The notes below the pieces were generated by a model. The model saw only the letters and a list, made by a program, of their open reading frames with translations. It did no database searches and was not told the origin of the DNA. Positions 27,808-40,230 of a DNA stretch of 64,000 bases are shown piece after piece (within the stretch, counting starts at the first letter, position 1; each line of letters opens with the position of its first letter). Source of the stretch: Paraspadella gotoi (lineage: Eukaryota; Chaetognatha); contig CM119264.1 of assembly GCA_051294375.1 (NCBI GenBank), positions 4,241,392-4,305,391 of the forward strand, given 5' to 3'. The position numbers were made by a program, and so were the translations under genes.

Positions 27808-28681
27808 GGGGACCCAGTGATAAAAATGATATCATAAGCTTAAGGGTCTATCATCAAAGGAATTTGAATGGTGATAAGTCATTATTTTTCTTTGCACGGG
27901 AAAGTGGCAGAAAAATTCCTATCTCTTATTGTAGCGGAAACAAAAATTTAATAATTATGAAAAAAAATTTAGTTGACCCTACCTAAATATTTATATAATC
28001 CATTATTTTATTTTGCATTAGAAAGTATTTTTTACTAAATTCCAATTTTTTATTTTTTACTGTACAAAGCTATAATTTGTTTAAGCCTCATTGAACAAAG
28101 GCTTTACAAGACTAATATTTTTTTATTTTTATATTTACTTAAAAGCAGACAAATCAAACTTAAATTCTATTCTTACAGAAACAAACTGTAATAATTGTTA
28201 ATTAATATTCATATTCATCTCTTAAATGTATAATTAAACTATATTGATTCCTAATTATAACAATTAAAATTTAGCAAAAAGTACAGAATCTTTTTCTTTT
28301 TTTTATTTATATTACTTCAAAGAGTTTTATTTTCATCAATTACAGAATCATTTGAAAAGAAAGTTTAATAAAATCAGTCGATACTTAAATTTGGATTCAT
28401 TTCTTAGTTTTTTTTTGTATAAATATTTTGTGATAAAAGCTGAAAATCTTTTTAAAATTAGATCTTACCCTTTTTTAAAAAAAAAAAAAATTTTAAAACT
28501 TGAAAAAGATTTCTTCTTACCGATTTTTTAAAGAAAATTAAGCTCACTGATTTTATCGAATTTTTTTAACTACTTTCCCAAATGATTATAGAAAAAAAAA
28601 TTATATGATCAGAACCAGCTTAAAGTTAAAAGGGTCAAACGTTATGTTTTCACCTTTTTACCCCCTGTTCACTTGGTCCCC
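27808..28681. mobile_element. TTAA-flanked terminal-inverted-repeat element, 874 bp, non-autonomous
   Basis: The left end is TTAA|GGGGACCCAGTGA (TTAA at 27804-27807) and the right end is TCACTTGGTCCCC|TTAA (TTAA at 28682-28685). The ends are inverted copies of 13 bp with one mismatch, bounded by direct TTAA repeats. The interior is about three-quarters A+T with no long open frame, so no transposase is encoded. TTAA target duplication is typical of piggyBac-type DNA transposons and their MITEs, although the termini start GGGG rather than the usual CCC. Assignment to that superfamily is inference. Confidence 0.65.
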
Positions 28682-28885
28682 TTAAGCTACTTTCTTGAGG
28701 AAGCAGATATCCAAATTTTAAACTTTCGATCAAAATTTCGATTGGATTTCGCCACCAATTGACATATGATGACTGAGGATCGATCCCGATTTAAAAAAAA
28801 AAAAAAAAGAATTTCCAATTTTTTTTTTCTTATCTAGTTATGGTTTGTTTTTTTGTTTTGTATTTTTGTTTGTTTGAACTCTCTA

Positions 28886-28889
<4 letters not shown>

Positions 28890-28925
<36 letters not shown>

Positions 28926-28957
28926 CTCTCTCTCTCTCTCTCCCTTTCTCTCTCTCT
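28890..28957 (+). repeat. (CT)n microsatellite
   Basis: CT repeat with a CAG and CCCTTT interruption, inside duplicated block 2 copy A. It faces the GA tract at 25806 in inverted orientation. Confidence 0.9.
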
Positions 28958-29852
28958 TGGGGACCCTAAGACCCTGGACCCGGAACCCCGGAACCCGTTC
29001 GACGGAAATCTGATGCGAAAAGATATCGGAAGAAAGGAAAGATGTCGCCACTATTCGGTCATTGCCACCCAAACATTTTCCAGTCGGCTGCTCGACTTTC
29101 TTCTCCAGTTCTCACCCATTGTCTTTTCCACCCATTTTACTTACCCTTCTCACTCGTTCCTTTCCTTTCACTTTCCCTTCGTTTCTTATCTTTCGACCCC
29201 TCACCTATCAAATGTATTTCTCACCCATTTCCCTTTCAATTGCAAATCCCTCTTCGTAACTTATCTTTCCTCACCTTTCCTTACCCCCCCTACTAACTCC
29301 CTCGCCCTCTCTTCGGGTAAGTCTTTCTCTCCTCTCCCTAATTCCGCCGCCATTCGTATTCGCGAAGTGAGTTTCTCGTTGACGAAATACGAAGAGAAGG
29401 AATTCGACCTCAAAACCCAGAAACCCAGAATTTCTCGTCTCCTTCATTCTTTTCCTCATTTATTTCCGTACAACGACTTTTTCGTCGTGTACTCTTCCGC
29501 CAATGAGAAGTAGTTCCAACTGTTTTATGTTGTGTTCAAAAATTTTATCATAATATTTTAATAGTTGAACCATTTTGGTGAATTACTTTTGACGAATTTT
29601 TATCTAATAATGCAGTATACCGTGTATTTCTCTGAAGATGTTTGTTTCAAATTCTATCTCTCACTCTGTTATGCATTCGCTTCTAAAAAATGTTGGTATT
29701 TAGGTAACTTTTCTTTGTCTTTGGTATAAACTTTAAAATTTTTAAGAGAGGATAAAATTGAATAAATACTTAATATTTCAATTCCCTCTTAGTACTTTTT
29801 TTTTCTTCTTTTCTTCTTTTATCTGGAGGACCGGTCTCTCTATCTCTCTCTC

Positions 29853-29877
29853 NNNNNNNNNNNNNNNNNNNNNNNNN
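29853..29877. other. Assembly gap, exactly 25 N
   Basis: The gap separates copies A and B of duplicated block 2, with CT repeats on the left and GA repeats on the right. Confidence 0.95.
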
Positions 29878-29903
29878 ATAGAAGAGAGGGAGGAGAGGAG
29901 AGA

Positions 29904-29971
<68 letters not shown>

Positions 29972-30275
29972 TTCAAGAAATTGCCAAGAATAAATTGGGG
30001 TTATTTTTAAATATTTGTTTATTTCTCTCTCATCTCTTTTTCCTCTCTTCGTATCCCTCTCGACACCAAAAAAGTAAGAATCATCCCTACGATCGCTGCC
30101 CATGGGAAGGCAAGGGGGATTCTAGAAGGGGGATATGAGGGTGTGGAGGGGGGTCCTAGGGGCGGCGGAAATGGCGATGGAATCTTTTTTCTTTTGAGAT
30201 TTTCAGCTCGAGAAAAAAATTGAGTCGGAGTGTTGATAAATTGAAATTTTATTTGCGTCGAGTCGCGGAAGAGAG

Positions 30276-30332
<57 letters not shown>

Positions 30333-30846
30333 AGAGAGAGTGACGGAAGACGCAATCGTGAAAGATTGAGTTCGATTGCAGGCTTTTATCTGCTGGGATG
30401 TGAAAACACTTTTTATTCGCGGAAGCGAAGAACATTGAGGTTTTTATCCAGGAAATGAAACAACTTTACGTTTTTCGGCGATGAAAGTTGGAGATTAATA
30501 GTGAATCGTAAGAGAAGTTTAAAGAGAAAGGTTGACTTTTGTATTTGCGAGAAATACTTAAAAAACTTTTTATAAGCAACCTTTTAAACGATAAAGACGT
30601 GATTTTATAGTTATTGTATTATTTCAGTTAGAATGAGTGAAGAAGGTAAAAAAAATATTGTGATATTTTTTACCATCAGATGGCTCAGACTGATTTGTAC
30701 AACCTCTCTTTTCTTGCAAAAAAAAAAAAGACAACAATGAATCAAACATATTTTTAACTTACTGTGATCAGGTGTCCTGTTCTAAAACGCTTCAAGGCTG
30801 CAAACAAATTTGCGCAAGTTTAGAAAAATCCTTTGTGATGAAAGGA

Positions 30847-30849
<3 letters not shown>

Positions 30850-30938
<89 letters not shown>
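30850..30938 (+). repeat. (CT)n microsatellite filling the gap of copy A
   Basis: A pure CT repeat of about 89 bp at the place where copy A has its 261-N gap (26931-27191). The flanks CCTTTGTG-TGAAAG on the left and ATCAATGT on the right match on both sides. Confidence 0.9.
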
Positions 30939-30941
<3 letters not shown>

Positions 30942-31713
30942 ACATACCTTTTGATCACGTTCTGCGTGTTGCTTCAAAGTGACTTGGTTCTGTCGTTGTG
31001 TAATCAAGAAGAAAGAAAAAAGTTTTTTAGATAGCATAATATGCATAAGTTTATGTTAAATATACTTGTGTCGTTAATTGAGATTTAGGAATTTTCACTC
31101 ACGATGATCAATGTAATTGTGAACGAGTTGATCGAAAATAATTTATTCGATGATAGAATAAAAATCAGATGAACAAACGAGAAACACGTATGAATTTTCA
31201 TCCCGTGAGTTTTTAAGGAAATTTGATAGTGTAAGTCGCCTTCATTGTTGACTGTATTTTGAAATTACGCGTTGAGATAAATGTATGTGGTAAAATATTA
31301 TTTTTTTCGTTACGATTGTTTTTTTTTCTTTCGAGAGACGAATATCCAAGACGAAGTTTTTAATTATTTTTCGAAAACAAAACAAGAATAAGATCATTGC
31401 ATGTGTATTGGGCTTGCAATCCCAGCCAATTGCATTTTTTTAAATTTAATATCTTTTCTTTTTTACATTTTTAAAATATGTGGTGACAAATCGATAGGAA
31501 TTTATCGCGCGTATTATTTCGATCATCTCGTCAAAAAAAAAATCGATGAGTAAAAAATCATCTTTATGTTTTTATTCTTCGTCGAACTCAAATTTTCGAT
31601 GGCATCATCTTCGCGCGATCGTGAAATGATTTTTTTTTTTTTTTTGCGATAAAAAAATTATTCATTTAACTTTTGATGTTTAGTGTTCGTAGATATAGTT
31701 TTCGCTAATTTAA

Positions 31714-32601
31714 GGGGACGCAAGTGATAAAAAATGATATCATAAGTTAAGGGTCTTCATCAAAGGAATTTGAATGGTGATAAGTCATTAATTTTTCTTT
31801 GCACGGAAAGTGGCAGAAAAATTCCTATCTCTATTGTAGCGGAAACAAAAATTTAATAATTATAGAAAAAAAATTTTAGTTGACCCTACCTAATATTTAT
31901 ATAATCTTATTTTATTTTGCATTAAAAGTATCTGATTTACTTAAATTCCAATTTTTTATTTTTTATGTACAAGCTATAATTTTTAGTTTAAGCCTCATTG
32001 AACAAAGGTTTACAAGCTAATATTTTTTCTTATTTTTATATTACTTAAAAGCAGACAAAATCAAACTTAATTTATTCTTAATAGAAACACAAACTGTAAT
32101 AACTTGTTAATTATATTCATATTCATACTGCTTAAATGTATAATTAAACTATATTGATTACTAATTCTAGACAATTAAAATTTAGCAAAAAGTAAGAATT
32201 TTTTCTTTTTTTTATTTCTATATTACTTCTAAAGAGTTTTATTTTCATCAACTTACAGAATCATTTGCAAAAGAAAGTTTAAAAAATCAGTCGTAAGCTT
32301 AAATTTGGATTCATTCTTAGTTTTTTTTTGTATAAGAATTTTTGTGATAAAAGCTGAAAATCTTTTTAAAATTGATCTTACCTTATTTTAAAAAAAAAAA
32401 TTTTGAAAAACTTGAAAAGATATTTCTTCTTACCGATTTTTCTAAAGAAAATTAAGCTCAACTGATTTTATCGAATTTTTTTAACTACTTTCCCAAAATG
32501 ATTATTAGAAAAAAAAATTATATGATCAGAACCAGCTTAAAGTTGAAGAAGGGTCAAACGTTATGTTTTCACTTTTTACCCACCTGTTCACTTCGGTCCC
32601 C
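31714..32601. mobile_element. Second assembled copy of the TTAA-flanked element
   Basis: This is the same element inside copy B, with ends GGGGACGCAAGTGA and TCACTTCGGTCCCC next to TTAA and TTTAA. Each terminus carries an inserted base relative to 27808-28681. Its flanks match too, so it is the same insertion assembled twice and not a second transposition. Confidence 0.6.
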
Positions 32602-33779
32602 TTTAAGCTATTTCTTGAGGAAGCAGATATCAAAATTTTTAAACTTTCGATCAAAATTGTCGATTGGAATTTCGCCACCAATTGAAATATATGATGACTG
32701 AGGATCGATCCCGATTTAAAAAAAAAAAAAAAGGAATTGCCATTTTTTTTTTTTATCTGATTCATGGTTTTTTTTTGTTTGTATTTTTGTTTGTTTGAAC
32801 ATCTCTATTTCTTCCTTCTCATCTCTCTCTTCTCTCTGCTCTCTCTCTCTTCTCCTCAATGCTCTCTCTCATCTCTCTGCCGCTTTCTCTCTCTCTTGGG
32901 GACCCTAAGACCGCGACCCGGAACCCCGGAACCCGGTTCGACGGAAATACTGAATGCCGAAAAGATAGTCGGAAGAAAGGAAAGATGTGCCACTATTCGG
33001 TCATTGCACCCGTAAACATATTTCCAGTCGGCCTGCTGACTTTCTTCTCTCCAGTTCTCTACCCATTGTCTTTTCCACCCATTTTACTTACCTTCTCACA
33101 TCGTTCCTTTCCTTTCACTTTCCTTCGTTTCTTATCTTTACGACACACCTATCAAATGTATTTTCTCACCCATTTCCTTTCAATTGCAAATCCCTCTTCG
33201 TAACTTATCTTTCTCACACTTTCCTTACCCCCTACATAATCCCTCGCCTCTCTTACGGGTAAGTCTTTCTTCTCTCCTAATTTCCGCCGCATTCGTATTC
33301 GGCGAAGTGAGTTTCTCGTGACGAAATACGAAGAGAGGAATTCGACCTCAAAACCCAGAACCCAGAATTTCTCGTCTCCTTCATTCTTTTCCTCTTTATT
33401 TCGTAAACGATTTTTTGTCGTGTACTCTTTCCGCAATGAAAGTAGTTCCAATGTTTTAGTGTAAGTGTGTTAAAAATTTTATGCATAATATTTTAATAGT
33501 TGAACCATTTTGGTGAATTACTTTTCTGACGAACTTTTTATCTAATAATGCAAGTATACCGTGTATTTCTCTGAAGATGTTTGTTCAAATTACTAATCTT
33601 CACTCTGTTATGCATTCGCTTCTAAAAAATGTTGGTATTTTAGGTAACCTTTTCTTTGTTCTTTGGTATAAACTTTAAAATTTTTAAGAGACGGATAAAA
33701 TTGAAATAAATAATTAATATTTCAATTCCCTCTTAGTACTTTTTGTTTTCTTCTTTTCTCTTTTATCTGGAGGCCGGCC

Positions 33780-33856
33780 ATCTTTTCTTCTCTACTCTTC
33801 TCTCTCTCTCTACTCTCTCTCTCTTCTTTCATCTCTCTCTCTCTCTCTCTCTCTCG

Positions 33857-33889
<33 letters not shown>

Positions 33890-34440
33890 TTCACCGAGCT
33901 CCATGGCAAAAGAAATAACTCATTCCTATTCAAACGACTTCCCCTCAGTTTTAAGGTGAGGAGTTGAGCTAGAATCGACTGAAGGTGAGGCTCTTCAACT
34001 TAAAATTCCTCTAATCCTTTTTTCTTTCCTTTTTTTCTTTCATTTTTCTTCCCATTTTTTCCCTTTTTTTCTTCCCTTTTCCAAAAAAAAAAAAAATATC
34101 TTCCGTCTCTCTTTTTCATTTTTCCATCAAAGGGATTTTTTTTAAAAACTCTCTGATCAGTTTCAAATCTCGAAACGTTTTTTTTTTTTTTCAGATCTAT
34201 TTTGGGTCGAACCTTACTTTTTTGAACTTACCACACTTCTATTTTTTTCTCTTCTTTACCTCCATTGGAATATTCGTCGTTCTTATTTGAATTTAAAGAC
34301 TTTCTGGGACCGTGGGTAAAGTAGGAGAGGATTAAAAAACAATTTTTTCCCATTTTTCAATTTCCAAAGGCTTTTAAACGCTGAGAGGAATCAACGTCGT
34401 CGTCGTCGTCGTCGGTCGTCGTCGTCGTTATCGTCGTTTT
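33780..34440. other. No gene seen; CT tract then AT-rich DNA and (GTC)n
   Basis: A noisy CT tract (33780-33893) ends copy B. 33895-34395 is unique AT-rich sequence. A GTC triplet repeat lies at 34396-34437. Confidence 0.6.
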
Positions 34441-34467
34441 CATGTCATCTCCTCGTCTCGTTCTCTC

Positions 34468-34500
<33 letters not shown>

Positions 34501-34527
34501 TTCTCTCTCTCTCTCTCTCTGGTCTCT

Positions 34528-34558
<31 letters not shown>

Positions 34559-34613
34559 TCTCTCTCTGTCTCTCGTCTCTCTCTCTTCTCTCTCTCTGTC
34601 GTCTCTCTCTCTT

Positions 34614-34702
<89 letters not shown>

Positions 34703-35222
34703 TCTGTCTCTGTCTCTCTCTCTCGTCTCTCTCTTCTCTTCTCTCTCTCTGTCTCTCTCNNNNNNNNNNNNNNNNNNNNNNNNNTGGCGTTTCTCTCCTC
34801 TCGCTCTCTTCTCTCTCTCGCCTGTCTCTCTCTCTCTCTTTTTCTCTCTCTTCTGGTCTCGTCTCTCGTCGTTATAGCATCTCTCCGCTCTTCTCCTCTC
34901 GTCGTTTTTTAACGTCGAATGTCTCCTCTCTCTCTCGTATCGCAATCTTTCATGGTGCTCCTCTCTCGTGCCCCTCTTCATCTCTCTCTCCCTCTCTCTC
35001 TCCTCCTCTCTGTTCCTCTCTCCTCTCTCTCTCGTCATCTCTCTCTCCTCTTCTCTTCTCTCTCTTCTCTCTTCTCTCTGCTCTCCTCTCCTCTCTCTCT
35101 CTATGTCTCTCTTCTCTCTCTCTCTCTGTTTCTCTCTCTCCTCTCTCTCTTCTGTTCTCTCTCTCTCTCTCTCCTCTCGTCTCTCCTCTCTCTTCTCTCT
35201 CTCCTCTCTCTCTTCTCTCTCT

Positions 35223-35253
<31 letters not shown>

Positions 35254-35375
35254 ATCTCCTCTCGTTCTCTCCTGTCTCTCTCTCTCTTCTCTCTCTCTCT
35301 CTCTCTGCTCTCTCTCTCATTACTCTCTCTCTCTTCTCTCTCTTCTTCCTGTCTTCTCTCTCTTCTCCTCATCCG

Positions 35376-35455
<80 letters not shown>

Positions 35456-35456
35456 G

Positions 35457-35508
<52 letters not shown>

Positions 35509-35577
35509 GTCTCTCTCTCTCTCTCGTCTCTCTCTCTCTCTCCTCTTCTTTCTCTCTCTCTGTCTCTCTCTCTCTGT

Positions 35578-35609
<32 letters not shown>

Positions 35610-35665
35610 GTGTCTCTCTTCTTCTCTCTCTCTCCCTCTCTCTTCTCCCTCCTTTTCTTCTTAAC
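34441..35665 (+). repeat. Noisy (CT)n tract, about 1.2 kb, with a 25-N gap
   Basis: Almost all CT with frequent single-base changes (TCTTC, GTC, CTCC) and a 25-N gap at 34760-34784. Island sequences such as GTCGTTATAGCATCTC (34868) are short. The long Ser/Leu and Arg/Glu frames have no coding value. Confidence 0.85.
34760..34784. other. Assembly gap, exactly 25 N
   Basis: The third gap of this default size, between two CT-rich ends. Confidence 0.95.
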
Positions 35666-36039
35666 CTTTCCTCTCTTTTTTCCTTCATTTTTTCTTTTCT
35701 TTTTTTTTTCTGTCTGGACTTGAGAATCTTTTTGATATTCAAAGCAAAGATGAAACTCATTTATCCTCATTTTCCAATTCTTTGTTTTTCTTAATACTTT
35801 TTTCTATTTCCATAATGAACTAATCATTTATCAATTTCTCCATGTTTTGAAAATTTTATTATTCTATTCCATTTATCATTTTATCATCGAATTTTTTTTT
35901 AAATTTTTTAAATTTTTTTATAAATTTAAAATGTCGTAATTCGATTAATTCAAAATATTTTAAAGAAAAAAGCCATTAACCAATGTCTATATATTACGAC
36001 CGAGTTGTTAAACAAAAAAAAAAGTAACCAGAAAAAGTA

Positions 36040-36390
36040 ATAAAAACCGTTGATTGGTCCGAGGTTTTGACCCCGTGTCGATTAACTCCGCCCGCCGCCG
36101 CGCCAACCGCCGCCCCGCGTCGCCGCAGCGCCGCCCATCGCTTCGAAGGAGAACAAAACGCGGAGGACATATGACAGCCGAACATAAAAAAAAAAAGACA
36201 AAAAAAGACAAGAGAAAAGTTAAAAAAAAAAGGTAAAATAATGGAAATTGGCGCCGAGGACGGATCCGGCGAAGACACAGGGGGCAGGACTGACAGATGG
36301 ACGGAGAGGTCGCGGGGGGGGAGGGGCCGTGGGAGTATTCGAGAGGACGAAGGGGACAAGTTTCTTTGAAAGGGACCGGCGGGACAGATG
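36040..36390 (+). promoter_or_regulatory. CpG-rich candidate promoter and first exon
   Basis: GATTGGTCC (inverted CCAAT) at 36052 is followed by CTCCGCCCGCCGCCGCG and other GC-rich, CpG-rich sequence, then ATG at 36241 and a perfect donor CAGATG|GTAAGT at 36391. The frame from that ATG (MEIGAEDGSGEDTGG...) stops at 36367. A length change in an 8-G run at 36314-36321 would keep it open to the donor. No following exon was identified in the next 1.5 kb, so this is a suggestion only. Confidence 0.3.
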
Positions 36391-36391
36391 G

Positions 36392-37834
36392 TAAGTAAAT
36401 CTAGGATCGCTTCTAAAGACAGAAAAAATAGAAATTTATGTGAATAAAATTTATTATGTACAAAAGGTTGTCCTTTTTATGACATTGATTATGAGGGAGC
36501 AAATGAGAGTTATTTTTACCATGCATTCATAAGCGAGAGAGCTCGTTAAATGCACAATAGAAACTTAGGGATGGCCGTTAACTTTGCCCTCCTTTGTAAA
36601 GTCTCTCAGTTGAATAGGAAATTTCAATTATAATAAATCAGTACATAAAGTTTTAACAAAGCACCAGCTAACAAAGGTGATTCCTTAAATTTGCCATATG
36701 TTTAAAAAACATAAAAACCCGGTTTAAAAGAAGCATAGCGTCATCTCGAATCGGATTTTGAAACAAAAGGCCAAAATAATGTTTGAAAAAGCAAACTTGC
36801 TTTCAATTTATTTAAATTTTAATTTTAAATCATTAATCTGGTTTTAATTTAGTTTGTGACCAAATAAGAACGTTTATGCGGCGTGACTACGAAAATTTAA
36901 AATCATACTGACATTTTTAGTAGACGGCATTATTTTTTGTATCGGAACAAATTAAAATGAAAACTTTTCATACTTTATTTATTAGTTGACCTATGATCAC
37001 TAACGAGAAAAAACCAATTTAGTTGAAGCTTTTTGGTTATTTTCTCACATTTTAATAAGTTTTTTGTAATTTGATTTATTTAGAATTAACCTGGTTCGTA
37101 GACCATGGGCCGCGGTGGTACAAATAATCGAAACAGTAATAAAAATCTTAAAAGTATAAGGATCTCGCCAAAGAATAGTATAAATTAAAACTAAGCTCTG
37201 ACGAAAAAAGTCAGAGGTTTTTTTAATATATTCTTTGACCGGCCAATGTAGAATGATGGCAATATTGCTATTTTTAAGTTTCAAAAAAATCCGACCATAA
37301 ATATAGAAAATATTAACAAAAATCTTTGGAAAATCCACCCCTTCTTTGGAAGATTTTCGCCATATAAAATTTTTTCTGAATCTGACTCCCGGTTGAAAAC
37401 TCTTAGAATTCCGATCGTTAGCTCCTCTTTTACTTTTACTTTAAATAAAAATTTTACCAAAATGGACTAATTCACTTTACCATGATCGTATCATATTAAA
37501 ATAACCAAATGAAATGTAAAGAAAAATTTTGAGAGCCCTTCAGACATATTGCTATCGGATTCCTGAATTCGTATTAAATATTGTATTAAATATGTTATTT
37601 ACTTATTTTATTATTTATTTCTTTGATAACAATCATGTTAATTCCCATAACAATTTTTGGAGACCAGGAACTGATTGCTAGAATTTATACAATAAAGCCA
37701 AAGTATTTGGTTAATACCAATTTTTCTCTGAGATGTTTGTGTAGTTCTGTAATACTAAAAATGGCGTTAATAAAAGTTTTTAGAAGGAAAAAAATAATCA
37801 GAATTTTTTTAAAAAACGAATGATCACGTTATGA
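36392..37834. other. No gene seen; AT-rich DNA
   Basis: AT-rich unique-looking sequence with only short open frames and no recognised motifs. Confidence 0.55.
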
Positions 37835-38226
37835 TAGTCATTCATTGATGCGATGATAATCATTCATTGATGCGATGATAGTCCTGTAGTCGGGCATTGC
37901 CTAGGTTCACCCCACCTCTAAGCATGATTCCTTCAGACCTGACCCGGTGGCTCATTGAGTAAAAGCCATCAGCTCATGACCACTAGGTACCAGGTTCAAT
38001 CCCAACCCGGTACCTACCCTGCGGGAAGCGTGAGAACGGCCGTAAGCCGCCTTGGGGGTGTGGCAACCCCTCAAGCCTGGTTCCAAGCCCAGGACCCGTT
38101 CCATGGCTACTAAAGGGGGTTATAGAAGTTTCGGATAGTCATCTTCAGCCCACTTAGCGCCTTATCCACACGTCGGGCTCTGATGATAATCATTCATTGA
38201 TGCGATGATAGTCATTCATTGACGCC
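37835..38226 (+). repeat. Minisatellite ATTCATTGATGCGATGATAG split by the SINE-like element
   Basis: Units of about 22 bp, TCATTCATTGATGCGATGATA, occur at 37835-37884 on the left and 38180-38226 on the right. The array is therefore interrupted by the 37884-38180 insertion. Confidence 0.7.
37884..38180 (+). mobile_element. tRNA-derived SINE-like element
   Basis: A Pol III type 2 promoter is visible: A box TGGCTCATTGAG at 37948-37959 and B box GGTTCAATCCC at 37993-38003, 45 bp apart. The element is GC-rich in an AT-rich setting and continues through GAGAACGGCCGTAAGCCGCC and a GC-rich body to CCACACGTCGGGCTC. It does not fold as a functional tRNA in an obvious way, and no poly-A tail is seen. 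It interrupts a tandem repeat found on both sides. Confidence 0.65.
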
Positions 38227-38229
38227 ATG

Positions 38230-39040
38230 AGTCAATTAAAGAGAGAGAGAGACAGAGAGAGACAGAGAGTGAGACTTCGAAATCGGGAATCTAATTTGAC
38301 GCCGTCGATCAAATAAGAGAGAGAGATTCCTTGGCGAGATAACAAAGTGTAACAAAAAGCAATTTTAACACAACTCAAGAATTTTCGACACGAATACCAA
38401 AATGAAATGAATCCCTGGAGATTACTCAATAAACTTACCTACCAAAATAAGGATTTCTTCCTGTATACTTGTCGGATATGCATAGATATAGATTATAAAA
38501 ATAAATATAACTTTTCAAAATGGTCTTTTGTTTTTTTTTAGCTGTACTCGAGCGCACTCTACCGAGAAAAATAAGGAAGCTGAAAGGGTCTCACCAAAAG
38601 ACTAGCGATATCAGACGATCGTCGACGAGGATAGTGATTATAATATTTTATAATTTCTGAGCCATATTTTCCAAAAGAGCCAGATTTCAGCTTCGGGTTA
38701 TGGATTTGGTTACGTATTATAGTTAAAGATTAGGTCAAGTATTTGGTTAAATATTAGGGTCAGATTAAAATTAGGTTCAGAGATTAGGAACAGAAATGGG
38801 GCGCTATTTTTTAATAGTGTAATTAATAGTTTGATTAAAACTCATTTGTAGAACTAAAAATCGAAAAAGATATGTAATATCTTTGACGCTATTTTTATAC
38901 TGTAATATATAATGGAATCAACGCCGTTAAAAGTTAAACAGATATTAAAAGTATTTGAATTAAATCTTAACTAAAGTTTTTAATAACAGTTTTTATTCAG
39001 TTGCCTGTATGTGAGAGTAAGATAGAGAGAAGAAGAGAGA
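38230..39040. other. No gene seen; degenerate TTAGG-like strings
   Basis: At 38695-38795 short strings GGTTA, TTAGGT, TTAGGG and TTAGG recur irregularly (for example GATTAGGTCAAG, ATTAGGGTCAG). They are too diverged to be a functional telomere array. Confidence 0.4.
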
Positions 39041-39064
39041 CGATGAGAGAGAGAGAGAGAGGAG

Positions 39065-39113
<49 letters not shown>

Positions 39114-39200
39114 AGAGAGAGAGAAAGAGAGAGAGGGAGAGAGAGAGGAGAATGATAAAATTTTGTATTTGAATTTGAATCGTTTCTATTACACCTGGAC

Positions 39201-39256
<56 letters not shown>

Positions 39257-39442
39257 GAGAGAGAGAATAGTCGACAGTCGAAAACAACATTATGATAATT
39301 CTAGTGTATTCCCAATAATCTTTATCACTAATTGATGACTTTAAGTCATTTGTCTTCACTCACGACTTTTTGTCATCTCATTTCTGAAGTTTTTTTTCTG
39401 TCGTTCCCAAGGTTCCATTTATATCGTCACACAGCGCGATTT

Positions 39443-39525
<83 letters not shown>
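39041..39525. repeat. GA tracts followed by an inverted CT tract
   Basis: GA-rich tracts at 39041-39150 and 39203-39267 are followed by pure CT at 39446-39525, a complementary inverted pair about 180 bp apart. Confidence 0.9.
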
Positions 39526-39528
<3 letters not shown>

Positions 39529-40230
39529 TCCGCTTCCATGTGAAAAAAAATCAATTTCTCTTTCTGGTCTAAATGATCTTGCGCATGATGACTCATTTAT
39601 TTTCTTGATGTAAAGTTTAATTCGTATAAATTAGAATACTTTTTGTTCAAAGTATAGTGAAAATTCTCCCTTTTAACTGCTAATGATCATTATTGCATGA
39701 AAAAAAAAACACTATTTGGAATTTTGACATTCTTTAGGCATATATTATGTAGAAATATTGCCCCATGCAATTTTTATTATGATTAAATTTAATTTTAAAA
39801 AAAATATTATTTATTTAGTGGGTGGTTGTTCAAGATTGATTTTAATTGAAAGATTTAAACTATATTTTCATTGCGCACTACACTACAGTCTACATAAAGT
39901 TCAACTTCGTCTAGTCTCACCGTTTGGGCCTAATTCTTAAAAAGATTAATCACATAGAACACCTTTGAAAACTAATATTGATTTTTCTCATTCTCTTCTT
40001 TTATTCTTTTCTTTCCTTTCTTTCTCTCTTCCTCTTTGGTTAAAGAAGAAAATTACATATTTTTTTAATTATTCTTTTGAGTATATTTTTAAAATTAAAT
40101 AAAAAAGTTAAAAAAAGATAAAGAAAGAAAGAAAAAAAAAGGCAGAAAAAAAGAAAGAAGGAATAAAGAAAAAAAAAGCATTGAATATATGAAAAAAGAA
40201 ATTAAATAAAAAAAGGGAAAAAAATAAAAG
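39526..40230. other. No gene seen
   Basis: AT-rich sequence with A- and GAAA-rich stretches from 40100 to 40225. Confidence 0.55.

Larger units (their letters stand above)
29970..33779 (+). repeat. Duplicated block 2, copy B (indel-rich)
   Basis: This is a second copy of 25939-29852 with dense single-base indels, especially at homopolymers. It reads through both gaps of copy A: the 261-N gap corresponds to about 265 bases here (30840-31104) containing an 89-bp CT tract. The open frame at 29013-29513 is frameshifted in this copy. It ends in a CT tract followed by unique sequence from about 33895. Confidence 0.88.

Noticed and set aside
29013-29513. 166-codon open frame with a basic start
   Set aside because: It is low-complexity Ser/Phe/Pro with no recognised family and is frameshifted in the duplicate copy. 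A real gene is possible but not supported.
37940-38010. Functional tRNA gene
   Set aside because: A and B boxes are present, but acceptor and anticodon stems do not pair convincingly and the sequence continues into a SINE-like body.
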